Made by a program: the position numbers and the translations under genes. A stretch of 5,818 nucleotides of DNA from Actinomycetota bacterium (lineage in GTDB: Bacteria > Actinomycetota > Actinomycetes > Nanopelagicales > Nanopelagicaceae): positions 1 to 5,818 of the forward strand of contig WLDA01000066.1 of the NCBI GenBank assembly GCA_009705025.1, given 5' to 3'. This document shows, piece by piece, positions 1-5,510 of the stretch (the first letter of the stretch is position 1; every line of letters begins with the position of its first letter). Under the pieces are notes generated by a model. That model ran no database searches. It was not told the DNA's origin and saw only the letters and a program-made list of their open reading frames with translations.

Positions 1-1
1 A

Positions 2-679
2 TTGCTCTTCATCGACAATATCTTCCGCTTTACACAAGCAGGTTCTGAAGTATCAACTCTTCTCGGTCGTATGCCATCTGCTGTGGGTTACCAGCCAACA
101 CTTGCAGATGAAATGGGACAGTTGCAGGAGCGCATTACTTCAACACGTGGTCACTCAATTACATCGATGCAGGCAATTTATGTTCCTGCAGATGACATTA
201 CTGACCCAGCTCCACACACAACATTTGCGCACTTAGATGCAACAACAGTGCTCTCACGTCCAATTTCAGAACTTGGAATTTATCCTGCGGTAGATCCACT
301 CGATTCATCATCACGTATTTTGGATCCACGCTATATCGGAGAGCACCACTTCCGTGTTGCAAACCGCATCAAGCAAATCTTGCAGCGTTATAAGGATCTT
401 CAAGACATCATCGCGATTCTTGGTATTGATGAACTTTCAGAAGAAGATCGTATTCTTGTGGGACGCGCACGTCGTATTCAGCGCTTCTTGTCACAGAATA
501 CTTTCGTTGCAAAGGTCTTTACAGGTATCGACGGTTCATTCGTTCCACTCGCTGACACAATCGCAGCATTTGAAGCACTTGCAGATGGAAAGTACGATCA
601 CGTTCCTGAGCAGGCATTCTTTATGTGCGGTGGGCTAGACGATGTAGAACGTAAAGCCGCTGAATTGGCAAAGAACTAA
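2..679 (+). CDS. atpD: ATP synthase F1 subunit beta, C-terminal part (5' end outside window)
   Basis: This is the catalytic beta subunit of the F1Fo ATP synthase, which makes ATP on the cytoplasmic face of the membrane from the proton (or sodium) gradient. The 225 visible residues begin inside the Walker B strand ([10 protein letters not shown]), so the P-loop half of the protein and the true start lie left of the window; the TTG at base 2 is an internal Leu codon. Visible hallmarks are the [13 protein letters not shown] block (residues about 33-45), the adenine-pocket segment [14 protein letters not shown] (92-105) with its Tyr, an intact canonical DELSEED sequence (143-149) that contacts the gamma subunit, VFTG (172-175), and the usual C-terminus [10 protein letters not shown] (202-211). 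Nothing is disrupted. The stop codon is followed after 3 nt by atpC, as expected for the end of an atp operon. The family assignment is certain. Confidence 0.98.
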   Translation: MLFIDNIFRFTQAGSEVSTLLGRMPSAVGYQPTLADEMGQLQERITSTRGHSITSMQAIYVPADDITDPAPHTTFAHLDATTVLSRPISELGIYPAVDPLDSSSRILDPRYIGEHHFRVANRIKQILQRYKDLQDIIAILGIDELSEEDRILVGRARRIQRFLSQNTFVAKVFTGIDGSFVPLADTIAAFEALADGKYDHVPEQAFFMCGGLDDVERKAAELAKN

Positions 680-682
680 GCC

Positions 683-937
683 ATGGCACTTCAAGTCGAA
701 TTAGTATCGCCAACAGAGCGCGTCTGGACGGGTGAGGCAACATTTATCTCTGCTCGTACAGTCGAAGGTGATTTGGGAGTTCTCCCGGGTCACGCACCAA
801 TCTTTGGCGTACTAGTCGACGGTGTTGTAAGTATTAAAGGTGTCGATGGAAGCGCTACTGATTTCAATGTCAGTGGCGGCTTCTTATCGGTATCAAATAA
901 TCGTGTTTCAATTCTTACAGAAACTGTTACTAAGTAA
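683..937 (+). CDS. atpC: ATP synthase F1 subunit epsilon, short form with only the beta-sandwich domain
   Basis: This is the epsilon subunit of the F1 central stalk, which couples rotor to catalytic head and in many bacteria inhibits ATP hydrolysis. The protein has 84 residues, whereas bacterial epsilon subunits are commonly about 120-140. What is present matches the N-terminal beta-sandwich domain: LVSPTERVWTGEA near the start, then GDLGVLPGHAPIFGVL (residues about 29-44), then GGFLSVSNNRVSIL (65-78). It stops directly after this domain, so the C-terminal two-helix hairpin that carries the inhibitory function is absent. No frameshifted remnant can follow, because the convergent murA stop lies only 15 nt downstream. 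The start ATG is 3 nt after the atpD stop and has no clear Shine-Dalgarno sequence, so translational coupling to atpD is likely. It is the last gene of the atp operon here. Confidence 0.95.
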   Translation: MALQVELVSPTERVWTGEATFISARTVEGDLGVLPGHAPIFGVLVDGVVSIKGVDGSATDFNVSGGFLSVSNNRVSILTETVTK

Positions 938-952
938 TTTTCCAAAACTTAT

Positions 953-2218
953 TTACTCGCGCGTGACCTTTGCACCTAAAGATTGAAGTTGCTGCGCAAA
1001 ATTTGGATAACCACGATCTAAGTGAAATGCCTGATCGATAGTTGTTTCACCTTCACTAACCAAAGCAGCAAGTACTAGGCCAGCGCCAGCGCGAATATCA
1101 GTGGCCTCAACTGGGGCTCCAGATAGCTCTTTTACGCCTGTAATTGAGGCATGGTGGCCATCAATGCTGATTTGAGCACCGAGGCGAATGAGTTCATTTA
1201 CGAACATAAATCTAGATTCAAATACATTCTCAGTAACAATTGCGTTGCCATCTGCAATCGCATTGAGCGCAATAACCATGGGCAATAAATCTGTTGGAAA
1301 CCCAGGGTAGGGAAGTGTTGCAACATCGATTGATTGTGGTCGCGAATCCATGCGGACTCGTATCCCATCTTCTGTTGTTGTAATTATTGCTCCAGCACTT
1401 GCCAATTTTTCTAGTGGTAACTCTAAATCTTGTGCGCGTGCGCCATGAATTGTTATATCTCCCTGAGTCATTGCTGCTGCAAATGCCCATGTACCAGTGA
1501 TGATGCGATCAGGAATAGTTGTGTGATCAGTTGGATGAAGTGCACCAACTCCAGTAATAGTAATAAGGGGAGTACCAAGTCCTTTTATATCGGCTCCCAT
1601 TGAAATTAGGAATTCGCCTAAATCAACTAAGTCAGGTTCGCGCGCTGCATTATCGATAGTTGTAATACCTCGCGCTAATACCGCAGCAGTCATTATATTT
1701 TCAGTTGCACCCACACTTGGGAAATCTAAAGAGATTGCAGCGCCAGTGAGCCCATTAGGTGATTCTGCAACTACATAGCCATGTTCAATATGTGCAGTTG
1801 CACCGAGTGATTCAAGACCCTTGATATGAAAATCTAATCCACGAGAGCCAATTGCATCTCCGCCAGGTAGAGCAACTTCAGCTTTACCTGTTCTGGCAAC
1901 GAGTGGACCTAATACATTTATTGATGCACGCATCTTGCGCACTAGGTCATAATCTGCGCGATGTCCTGGAGTTTGCGGTACATCAATTGTGACAACACCG
2001 TGATTATTTATAACGGTGCATCCAAGGCGCGTCAGTAAGTCGCCCATGATGTCTACGTCGGCAATATCTGGAACATTGCGTATTGTTGAAAGGCCAGGGG
2101 CTAGAAGCGCAGCAGCCATTAATTTCAAAGCGGAGTTTTTTGCCCCTGAAATTCTGACTTCACCGCGCAGATGGGTGCCGCCAATGACGCGAAAACGATC
2201 GTGCGTAGCCATACCCAT
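953..2218 (-). CDS. murA: UDP-N-acetylglucosamine 1-carboxyvinyltransferase (MurA), Asp-type active site
   Basis: This cytoplasmic enzyme transfers enolpyruvate from phosphoenolpyruvate to UDP-GlcNAc, the first committed step of peptidoglycan synthesis. The 421 residues match the usual full length of about 420. Visible motifs are SGAKNSALK (24-32, with the Lys27-Asn28 pair), RKMRASI (94-100), the active-site loop [11 protein letters not shown] (117-127) with Arg126, PGFPTD (305-310) with catalytic-type Asp310, and LDRGYPNF near the end with Arg402. The loop residue that is Cys115 in E. coli is Asp121 here (codon at 1856-1858). Asp at this site is functional in Mycobacterium tuberculosis and Chlamydia MurA and makes the enzyme insensitive to fosfomycin, which acts by alkylating the Cys. 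The start ATG at 2216-2218 is preceded by AAGGAG with 5 nt spacing; a second in-frame ATG two codons later is less well placed. The gene is convergent with atpC and divergent from the adenosyltransferase gene. Confidence 0.98.
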   Translation of the reverse strand: MGMATHDRFRVIGGTHLRGEVRISGAKNSALKLMAAALLAPGLSTIRNVPDIADVDIMGDLLTRLGCTVINNHGVVTIDVPQTPGHRADYDLVRKMRASINVLGPLVARTGKAEVALPGGDAIGSRGLDFHIKGLESLGATAHIEHGYVVAESPNGLTGAAISLDFPSVGATENIMTAAVLARGITTIDNAAREPDLVDLGEFLISMGADIKGLGTPLITITGVGALHPTDHTTIPDRIITGTWAFAAAMTQGDITIHGARAQDLELPLEKLASAGAIITTTEDGIRVRMDSRPQSIDVATLPYPGFPTDLLPMVIALNAIADGNAIVTENVFESRFMFVNELIRLGAQISIDGHHASITGVKELSGAPVEATDIRAGAGLVLAALVSEGETTIDQAFHLDRGYPNFAQQLQSLGAKVTRE

Positions 2219-2223
2219 CCTCT

Positions 2224-2229
2224 CTCCTT
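2224..2229 (-). promoter_or_regulatory. Shine-Dalgarno site of murA
   Basis: Read on the minus strand the sequence is AAGGAGAGAGG followed directly by the ATG at 2218. The AAGGAG core lies 5 nt from this ATG and 11 nt from the next in-frame ATG, which favours the upstream start. This is the only strong Shine-Dalgarno site I see at a gene start in the window. Confidence 0.7.
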
Positions 2230-2244
2230 AGCCCGAGTGGTCTC

Positions 2245-2250
2245 ATCGTA
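2245..2250 (-). promoter_or_regulatory. possible -10 element for murA
   Basis: TACGAT on the minus strand fits the TANNNT core of a housekeeping sigma -10 box and would place the transcript start near 2238, about 20 nt before the murA ATG and upstream of its Shine-Dalgarno site. No convincing -35 box is present (TGGGTA at 17 nt spacing matches TTGACA at only 3 of 6). Because the intergenic region is only 54 bp, a promoter must lie here or inside the adenosyltransferase gene. Confidence 0.3.
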
Positions 2251-2257
2251 ACTGCCC

Positions 2258-2263
2258 TATTAG
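2258..2263 (+). promoter_or_regulatory. possible -10 element for the adenosyltransferase gene (near-leaderless start)
   Basis: TATTAG lies 9 nt upstream of the ATG at 2273, so a transcript starting about 7 nt after the box would have a 5' leader of only some 3 nt. The 12 nt before the ATG contain no Shine-Dalgarno sequence, which agrees with a leaderless or near-leaderless mRNA. No -35 box is recognisable. This is inferred from spacing only. Confidence 0.3.
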
Positions 2264-2272
2264 GCTCTACCC

Positions 2273-2845
2273 ATGGTTCATCTAACTCGAATTTATACCA
2301 AGACTGGCGATGACGGCACAACTTCACTCGGAGATATGAGTCGCACATCAAAAAATGATCCTCGCCTTGAAGCCTATGCCACTGTCGATGAAGCGAATTC
2401 ATCCATAGGCGTTGTTCTATCAACTGATGAATTGAGCGAGGATGTTCGCGCATTATTAGTGCGAATTCAAAATGATTTATTCGATGTTGGAGCAGATCTT
2501 TGCACCCCTGTTGCAGATGCACCTGCCTTTGAACCACTTCGCGTACTTGAATCGCAAGTTACATATATTGAAGAGAAGATTGATTTTTACAACGAATCAC
2601 TTGAAGCACTTCGCTCATTTGTGTTGCCATCCGGCACTCCAGCCGCAGCACACTTACATGTTGCTCGCACGGTTACTCGTCGTGCAGAACGTCGAACATG
2701 GGCAGCTATTCACGCCTTTGGTGGCGGAGTAAATCCTTTGACTGCCAAATATCTCAATAGATTATCCGATTTACTCTTTGTGCTTGCACGAGTTGCAAAT
2801 AAAGAAATTGGCGATCAATTGTGGGTTCCTGGAGCAAACCGCTAA
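2273..2845 (+). CDS. pduO: PduO-type corrinoid (cob(I)alamin) adenosyltransferase
   Basis: This enzyme transfers the 5'-deoxyadenosyl group of ATP to cob(I)alamin or a precursor, giving adenosylcobalamin for radical enzymes such as methylmalonyl-CoA mutase or class II ribonucleotide reductase. It belongs to the trimeric PduO/MMAB helical-bundle family and is unrelated to the CobA/CobO P-loop family. Of the 190 residues (normal length), the diagnostic blocks are the ATP-binding N-terminus YTKTGDDGTTSLGD (8-21), AYATVDEANSSIG (34-46), RIQNDLFDVGADL (64-76), FVLPSGTPAAAHLHVAR (116-132), RRAER (136-140) and YLNRLSDLLFVLAR (160-173). The symbol pduO denotes the family; no propanediol-utilisation genes are nearby. 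The gene is divergent from murA, with which it is also paired in Mycobacterium (from memory: Rv1314c/murA). Its stop is 2 nt from the stop of the convergent secreted-protein gene. Confidence 0.95.
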   Translation: MVHLTRIYTKTGDDGTTSLGDMSRTSKNDPRLEAYATVDEANSSIGVVLSTDELSEDVRALLVRIQNDLFDVGADLCTPVADAPAFEPLRVLESQVTYIEEKIDFYNESLEALRSFVLPSGTPAAAHLHVARTVTRRAERRTWAAIHAFGGGVNPLTAKYLNRLSDLLFVLARVANKEIGDQLWVPGANR

Positions 2846-2847
2846 CT

Positions 2848-3531
2848 TTATCCTTCGGTTGGAAAATATTGCGTAAAAGGAACTTTGGTATCAGGTGCAT
2901 CATGATGACACGTGATATTTATTCCAGTGACAATATGTTCTTTTGTAATATCTTCTTGGCTAGCAAGTAAAACCGTAACCATTTGTCTTGGCTCACTGGC
3001 ACCGACTGTTCTGCGAATCGATCCATAAATTACCTTTGTCGCATCAGAGACTTTGGCAGTTATATCCCACCAGGTACAACCATTTTCAGATGCAACCTGT
3101 ACCGCACCGCATGAATACTTCTCGCAAACACGAACGCCATCAACTAAACGCGCTAACTCTCGCGTTAAATTCTTGTTATTTGATGCATTCCCAATGAGTT
3201 CTTTAGCAGTTGGTATTTTCGCCCAGATTTCACCGTCATCACTTTTGAATCCAAATAAGGGCCACTCTGGTTTCGGTGATGGAGAGAGTAGAACTTTCTT
3301 ACGAGGTTTTTTCTTTACCGGCTTCTTTTTGACTACTGCTTTCTTTGTTGCTTTAGCAGTGGTCGTTGCTTTAGCAGTGGCTTTCGCACTCACCATTGGT
3401 TTAGCACTCGCTGTAGCAGTGGCCTTCGCTGTTGGCTTAGGAGTTGGTGACTTCGTGGCAGCCATTGCTGCAGGAGTGAGCAGAGTAAATGCGATGAGGC
3501 AGGCTAAGAACTTCTTCAATCGCGTGACCAT
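2848..3531 (-). CDS. secreted protein with Ala/Lys/Thr/Pro-rich linker and four-cysteine C-terminal domain, function unknown
   Basis: I do not recognise a named family. The 227 residues fall into three parts. Residues 1-24 look like a Sec signal peptide: MVTRLKKF is basic, the hydrophobic core is LACLIAFTLLTPA, and cleavage is plausible after AAMA. There is no lipobox, and Cys11 sits within the hydrophobic core. Residues about 25-88 are a low-complexity linker of repeated (T)AKAT units that becomes strongly basic (KKKPVKKKPRKK, 68-79) and resembles an H1-type tail. Residues about 89-227 look globular, with cysteines at 136, 141, 152 and 208, an even number compatible with two disulfides outside the cell, around the patch SCGAV...NGCTWWDITAKV. 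The ATG lies within the end of the permease gene (16-nt overlap) and lacks a Shine-Dalgarno sequence, so translation is probably coupled. It is the third gene of the ABC operon, which suggests a role linked to that exporter or at the envelope; that is inference. Confidence 0.85.
   Translation of the reverse strand: MVTRLKKFLACLIAFTLLTPAAMAATKSPTPKPTAKATATASAKPMVSAKATAKATTTAKATKKAVVKKKPVKKKPRKKVLLSPSPKPEWPLFGFKSDDGEIWAKIPTAKELIGNASNNKNLTRELARLVDGVRVCEKYSCGAVQVASENGCTWWDITAKVSDATKVIYGSIRRTVGASEPRQMVTVLLASQEDITKEHIVTGINITCHHDAPDTKVPFTQYFPTEG
3268..3459 (-). repeat. low-complexity Ala-Lys-Thr/Lys-Pro coding repeat
   Basis: This stretch encodes the linker of the secreted protein. Its core contains a perfect 16-bp direct repeat (3347-3362 and 3365-3380, GTTGCTTTAGCAGTGG on the plus strand), so the period is 18 bp or six codons, and there are degenerate further copies up to about 3430. 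Such short in-frame tandem units tend to expand or contract by slippage, so linker length may vary among strains. The same composition creates a spurious Ala/Val-rich open frame on the plus strand. Confidence 0.75.
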
Positions 3532-4310
3532 TTGAATGTTCGAAGTGAGATAAAGAAACCTACAACAAGCCAGATAATCAAGATTAGAAATGTTCTACCT
3601 GTCTCCCAAGATTTTGCAACTTCACTTGCGGCAAATGAATCAGGAAGAAAAACTGATCGCATTCCTTGCGTAAGCCATTTGAGAGGGAATATTGCTGCTA
3701 CTTGCTGCATCCATGAAGGCAATTGAGTAAAAATGAAGAAGACTCCGCTAAAGAATTGAAGCACTATAACTACAGGAGAGACAACGGCAGAAGCACCGCG
3801 ACCACTCTTTGGGACTGTAGAAAAAGCTATACCTAAAACAGTTGACGATGCAGTTCCTAAAATAATGAGCCAAGTAAAGGTAAACCATTTCGATATATCA
3901 GTTGGCATATTCAAGCCAAAGAAGAAATATCCACCAGCGAGTAAAAGGATTACTTGAAGAATCATGCTGACAAAAACTAATAAAGCTTTACCTATGAAAT
4001 AACTTGCAACTGGCATCGGAGTTCCACGTAGACGTTTGAGAGAGCCGTAATCACGTTCCATTGGAATCGTAATTGCGAGTTGTTGGAAACCACTATTGAC
4101 CAATCCAGATGCGACCATTCCTGCAACAAAATATTGTGAGAAAGTTACACCTGGTGCAATTGTGTCTTTGAATACTGATCCAAATATTGCCAGAAGAATT
4201 AGTGGAAAGAGAAGCGTAAAGACAACAGATTCACGTTGACGAGTAAATTGCTTTATCTCAAGTATGCCTCGACGAAGTCCAAGATTGAGTGCTCCAGGAA
4301 TTTTACTCAT
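3516..4310 (-). CDS. ABC-2 type transporter permease (DrrB-like)
   Basis: This is the membrane subunit of an ABC exporter of the ABC-2/DrrB class; the substrate cannot be told from sequence. Taking the ATG at 4308-4310 gives 264 residues, normal for the family. Six hydrophobic segments are visible, starting with VVFTLLFPLILLAIFGSVF after a basic N-terminal stretch containing FTRQRES, and ending with TFLILIIWLVVGFFISL before a short basic tail. The family-typical loop ERDYGSLKRLRGTPMP follows the second segment, and GVFFIFTQLPSWMQQVAAIFPL follows the fifth, as in drug-export and polysaccharide-export permeases. An in-frame TTG at 4320-4322 could add four residues. I prefer the ATG because it overlaps the ATPase stop as ATGAGTAA, a common coupling arrangement; neither start has a clear Shine-Dalgarno site. 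The 3' end overlaps the secreted-protein gene by 16 nt. Confidence 0.93.
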   Translation of the reverse strand: MSKIPGALNLGLRRGILEIKQFTRQRESVVFTLLFPLILLAIFGSVFKDTIAPGVTFSQYFVAGMVASGLVNSGFQQLAITIPMERDYGSLKRLRGTPMPVASYFIGKALLVFVSMILQVILLLAGGYFFFGLNMPTDISKWFTFTWLIILGTASSTVLGIAFSTVPKSGRGASAVVSPVVIVLQFFSGVFFIFTQLPSWMQQVAAIFPLKWLTQGMRSVFLPDSFAASEVAKSWETGRTFLILIIWLVVGFFISLRTFKWSRD

Positions 4311-5154
4311 CAGCGCGGCCAATCATTTTCAAATAAATATCTTCAAGTGATGGTCGAGTAATACTTAACTCTGGAATTTCGCCTGAAAATTGGGTGGTCA
4401 ATGTTGAAACAAGAGCAGTTGGATTTTCCGTCTCTTCGCTTTTGATTTCATCATTATCGCGCCACTGCACAAGGGCTTTGGAAGTAGAGCGCCCACCTAA
4501 TTGTTTAGGGGTAGAAACTTCAATGATCTGGCCGTGATTGATAACAGCAACTCGATCAGCGAGTGCCTCCGCCTCATCTAAGTAGTGCGTTGTCAGCACA
4601 ATTGTGGTGCCATCGTTTCGCAGGCCATCGATGAGTGACCAAAATGCACGACGAGCTTCGGGATCAAATCCAGTTGTTGGTTCATCAAGGAATAGAAGTT
4701 CTGGGTTTCCAATAATTCCAAGTGCCACATCGAGTCGCCGGCGTTGACCACCGCTCAAATTTCGAATCAAATCTTTAGATTTATCTTCAAGGCCCACCGC
4801 AGCAATAACTTCTTCGGGATTACGAGGATTGGAGTAATACCCAGAAAAATGTGAGATGGTCTCTGAAACGGTGAGGTCGCCTGCATCGGATGTCGATTGA
4901 AGGACGATGCCAATTCGATTTCGCCATTCACGTGATGCTCGGCCTTGTGTTGCGGGATCAAAACCTAAGACTTTTACTTCACCAGCATCACGAGTTCTAA
5001 AGCCTTCAAGAATCTCAACTGTTGTTGTCTTGCCAGCACCGTTGGGGCCAAGGAGTGAAAAAATCTCACCTTTGGTAATTGATAAATCGATGCCACGAAC
5101 AGCCTCGAGGCTTGCATATGACTTACGTAGCCCACGAACCTCTATGACATTCAC
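4303..5154 (-). CDS. ABC transporter ATP-binding protein (DrrA-like)
   Basis: This is the nucleotide-binding subunit that drives the neighbouring ABC-2 permease from the cytoplasmic side. All ATPase motifs are intact in the 283 residues: Walker A GPNGAGKT (36-43), Q-loop Gln86, signature LSGGQ (133-137), Walker B LLFLDEP (153-159), D-loop region GFDPEAR, and switch His190. The C-terminal extension ends in SLEDIYLKMIGR (269-280), a feature of the DrrA/CcmA-like subfamily of multidrug, antibiotic or lipid exporters. The start is GTG at 5152-5154; the ATG at 5148-5150 is out of frame and reaches a stop within three codons. A CATAAT box six nt upstream places the transcript start at the GTG itself, supporting a leaderless mRNA. 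It is the first gene of the operon and overlaps the permease gene. The substrate is unknown. Confidence 0.96.
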   Translation of the reverse strand: MNVIEVRGLRKSYASLEAVRGIDLSITKGEIFSLLGPNGAGKTTTVEILEGFRTRDAGEVKVLGFDPATQGRASREWRNRIGIVLQSTSDAGDLTVSETISHFSGYYSNPRNPEEVIAAVGLEDKSKDLIRNLSGGQRRRLDVALGIIGNPELLFLDEPTTGFDPEARRAFWSLIDGLRNDGTTIVLTTHYLDEAEALADRVAVINHGQIIEVSTPKQLGGRSTSKALVQWRDNDEIKSEETENPTALVSTLTTQFSGEIPELSITRPSLEDIYLKMIGRADE

Positions 5155-5189
5155 ACTCTCATTATGCTACTTGCAGCAAAAAGTGCGAA
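5154..5189 (-). promoter_or_regulatory. predicted promoter of the ABC operon with leaderless GTG start
   Basis: On the minus strand there is a -35-like TTCGCA (5184-5189, four of six matches to TTGACA), a 17-nt spacer, and a -10-like CATAAT (5161-5166, five of six matches to TATAAT). Six nt later comes the G of the GTG start at 5154, the expected transcription start. This predicts an mRNA beginning with its start codon, common in actinobacteria. Only a weak GAGAG lies before the GTG, and it is too close for a normal Shine-Dalgarno site. Confidence 0.5.
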
Positions 5190-5192
5190 AAT
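5187..5192 (+). promoter_or_regulatory. possible -10 element for the small zinc-finger-like gene (leaderless ATG)
   Basis: GAAAAT (four of six matches to TATAAT) ends six nt before the ATG at 5199, so transcription would start at the ATG. At 17-nt spacing the -35 position is ATGCTA, only three of six matches. No Shine-Dalgarno sequence precedes the ATG. Taken alone this is weak; its support is the same spacing as seen for the divergent ABC promoter. Confidence 0.25.
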
Positions 5193-5198
5193 AGCGCC

Positions 5199-5510
5199 AT
5201 GAGCCCGCGTAAAAATTACCCTAAAAATCGCCGGCCTAAGTCTGAAGATCGTGAAATCAACCCTTCAAATGAAACTATCGAAGAACATCCAGATGGTATT
5301 TATCGAGTTCGCAAACTAACCGGATCAGCTTCTAATAAACCATATCGCTGTCCAGGATGCGATCAAGTAATTCCTATGGCTACGCCACACATAGTTGCAT
5401 GGCTTGAATATGACGAAGATGGTCGCAGACATTGGCACACTGCGTGCTGGGCAAAGAAAAATAATCGTGGCCCTAACACAGAGCGCACACGAAATGCACC
5501 TAGATATTAA
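5199..5510 (+). CDS. small conserved actinobacterial-type protein with CxxC and HWHxxCW motifs, probably zinc-binding
   Basis: The 103-residue protein has a basic, probably disordered N-terminus (residues 1-30), then a compact core YRCPGCDQVIP (49-59), TPHIVAW (62-68) and RRHWHTACW (76-84), and a basic tail that ends ERTRNAPRY. Cys51, Cys54, Cys83 and His80 (or His78/His64) are well placed to hold one zinc ion, as in a small treble-clef or zinc-ribbon fold; this is inferred from spacing. From memory, similar proteins are widespread in actinobacteria and are often labelled 'ATP/GTP-binding protein', yet no P-loop or other nucleotide motif is visible, so I would not use that name. The role is unknown; nucleic-acid binding is possible given the basic ends. 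The gene is divergent from the ABC operon, and its stop codon overlaps that of the convergent aldehyde dehydrogenase gene. Confidence 0.88.
   Translation: MSPRKNYPKNRRPKSEDREINPSNETIEEHPDGIYRVRKLTGSASNKPYRCPGCDQVIPMATPHIVAWLEYDEDGRRHWHTACWAKKNNRGPNTERTRNAPRY

Noticed and set aside
354..638. Plus-strand open frame inside atpD
   Set aside because: A frame-shifted shadow of the highly conserved beta subunit coding sequence.
931..957. A/T-rich inverted repeats between atpC and murA (for example TAAGT/ACTTA and AGTAA/TTACT) as a terminator
   Set aside because: Stems are only 5 bp, A/T-rich and mutually exclusive, without a following T-run, so they are too weak to call.
2160..2537. Minus-strand open frame of 125 codons across the murA/adenosyltransferase junction
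   Set aside because: It runs antisense to the well-conserved adenosyltransferase and out of frame into murA; the product resembles nothing and would erase the divergent promoter region.
3053..3535. Plus-strand open frame of 160 codons with Ala/Val-rich, membrane-like stretches
   Set aside because: It is the antisense of the Ala/Lys repeat in the secreted-protein gene. The hydrophobic runs come from reading AKAT-type codons backwards; it has no ribosome site, and the opposite strand has a clear signal peptide and operon context.
4311..4322. TTG at 4320-4322 as the start of the ABC permease
   Set aside because: It is possible, but the ATG at 4308-4310 overlapping the ATPase stop is the more usual coupled start, and the four extra residues add no family feature.
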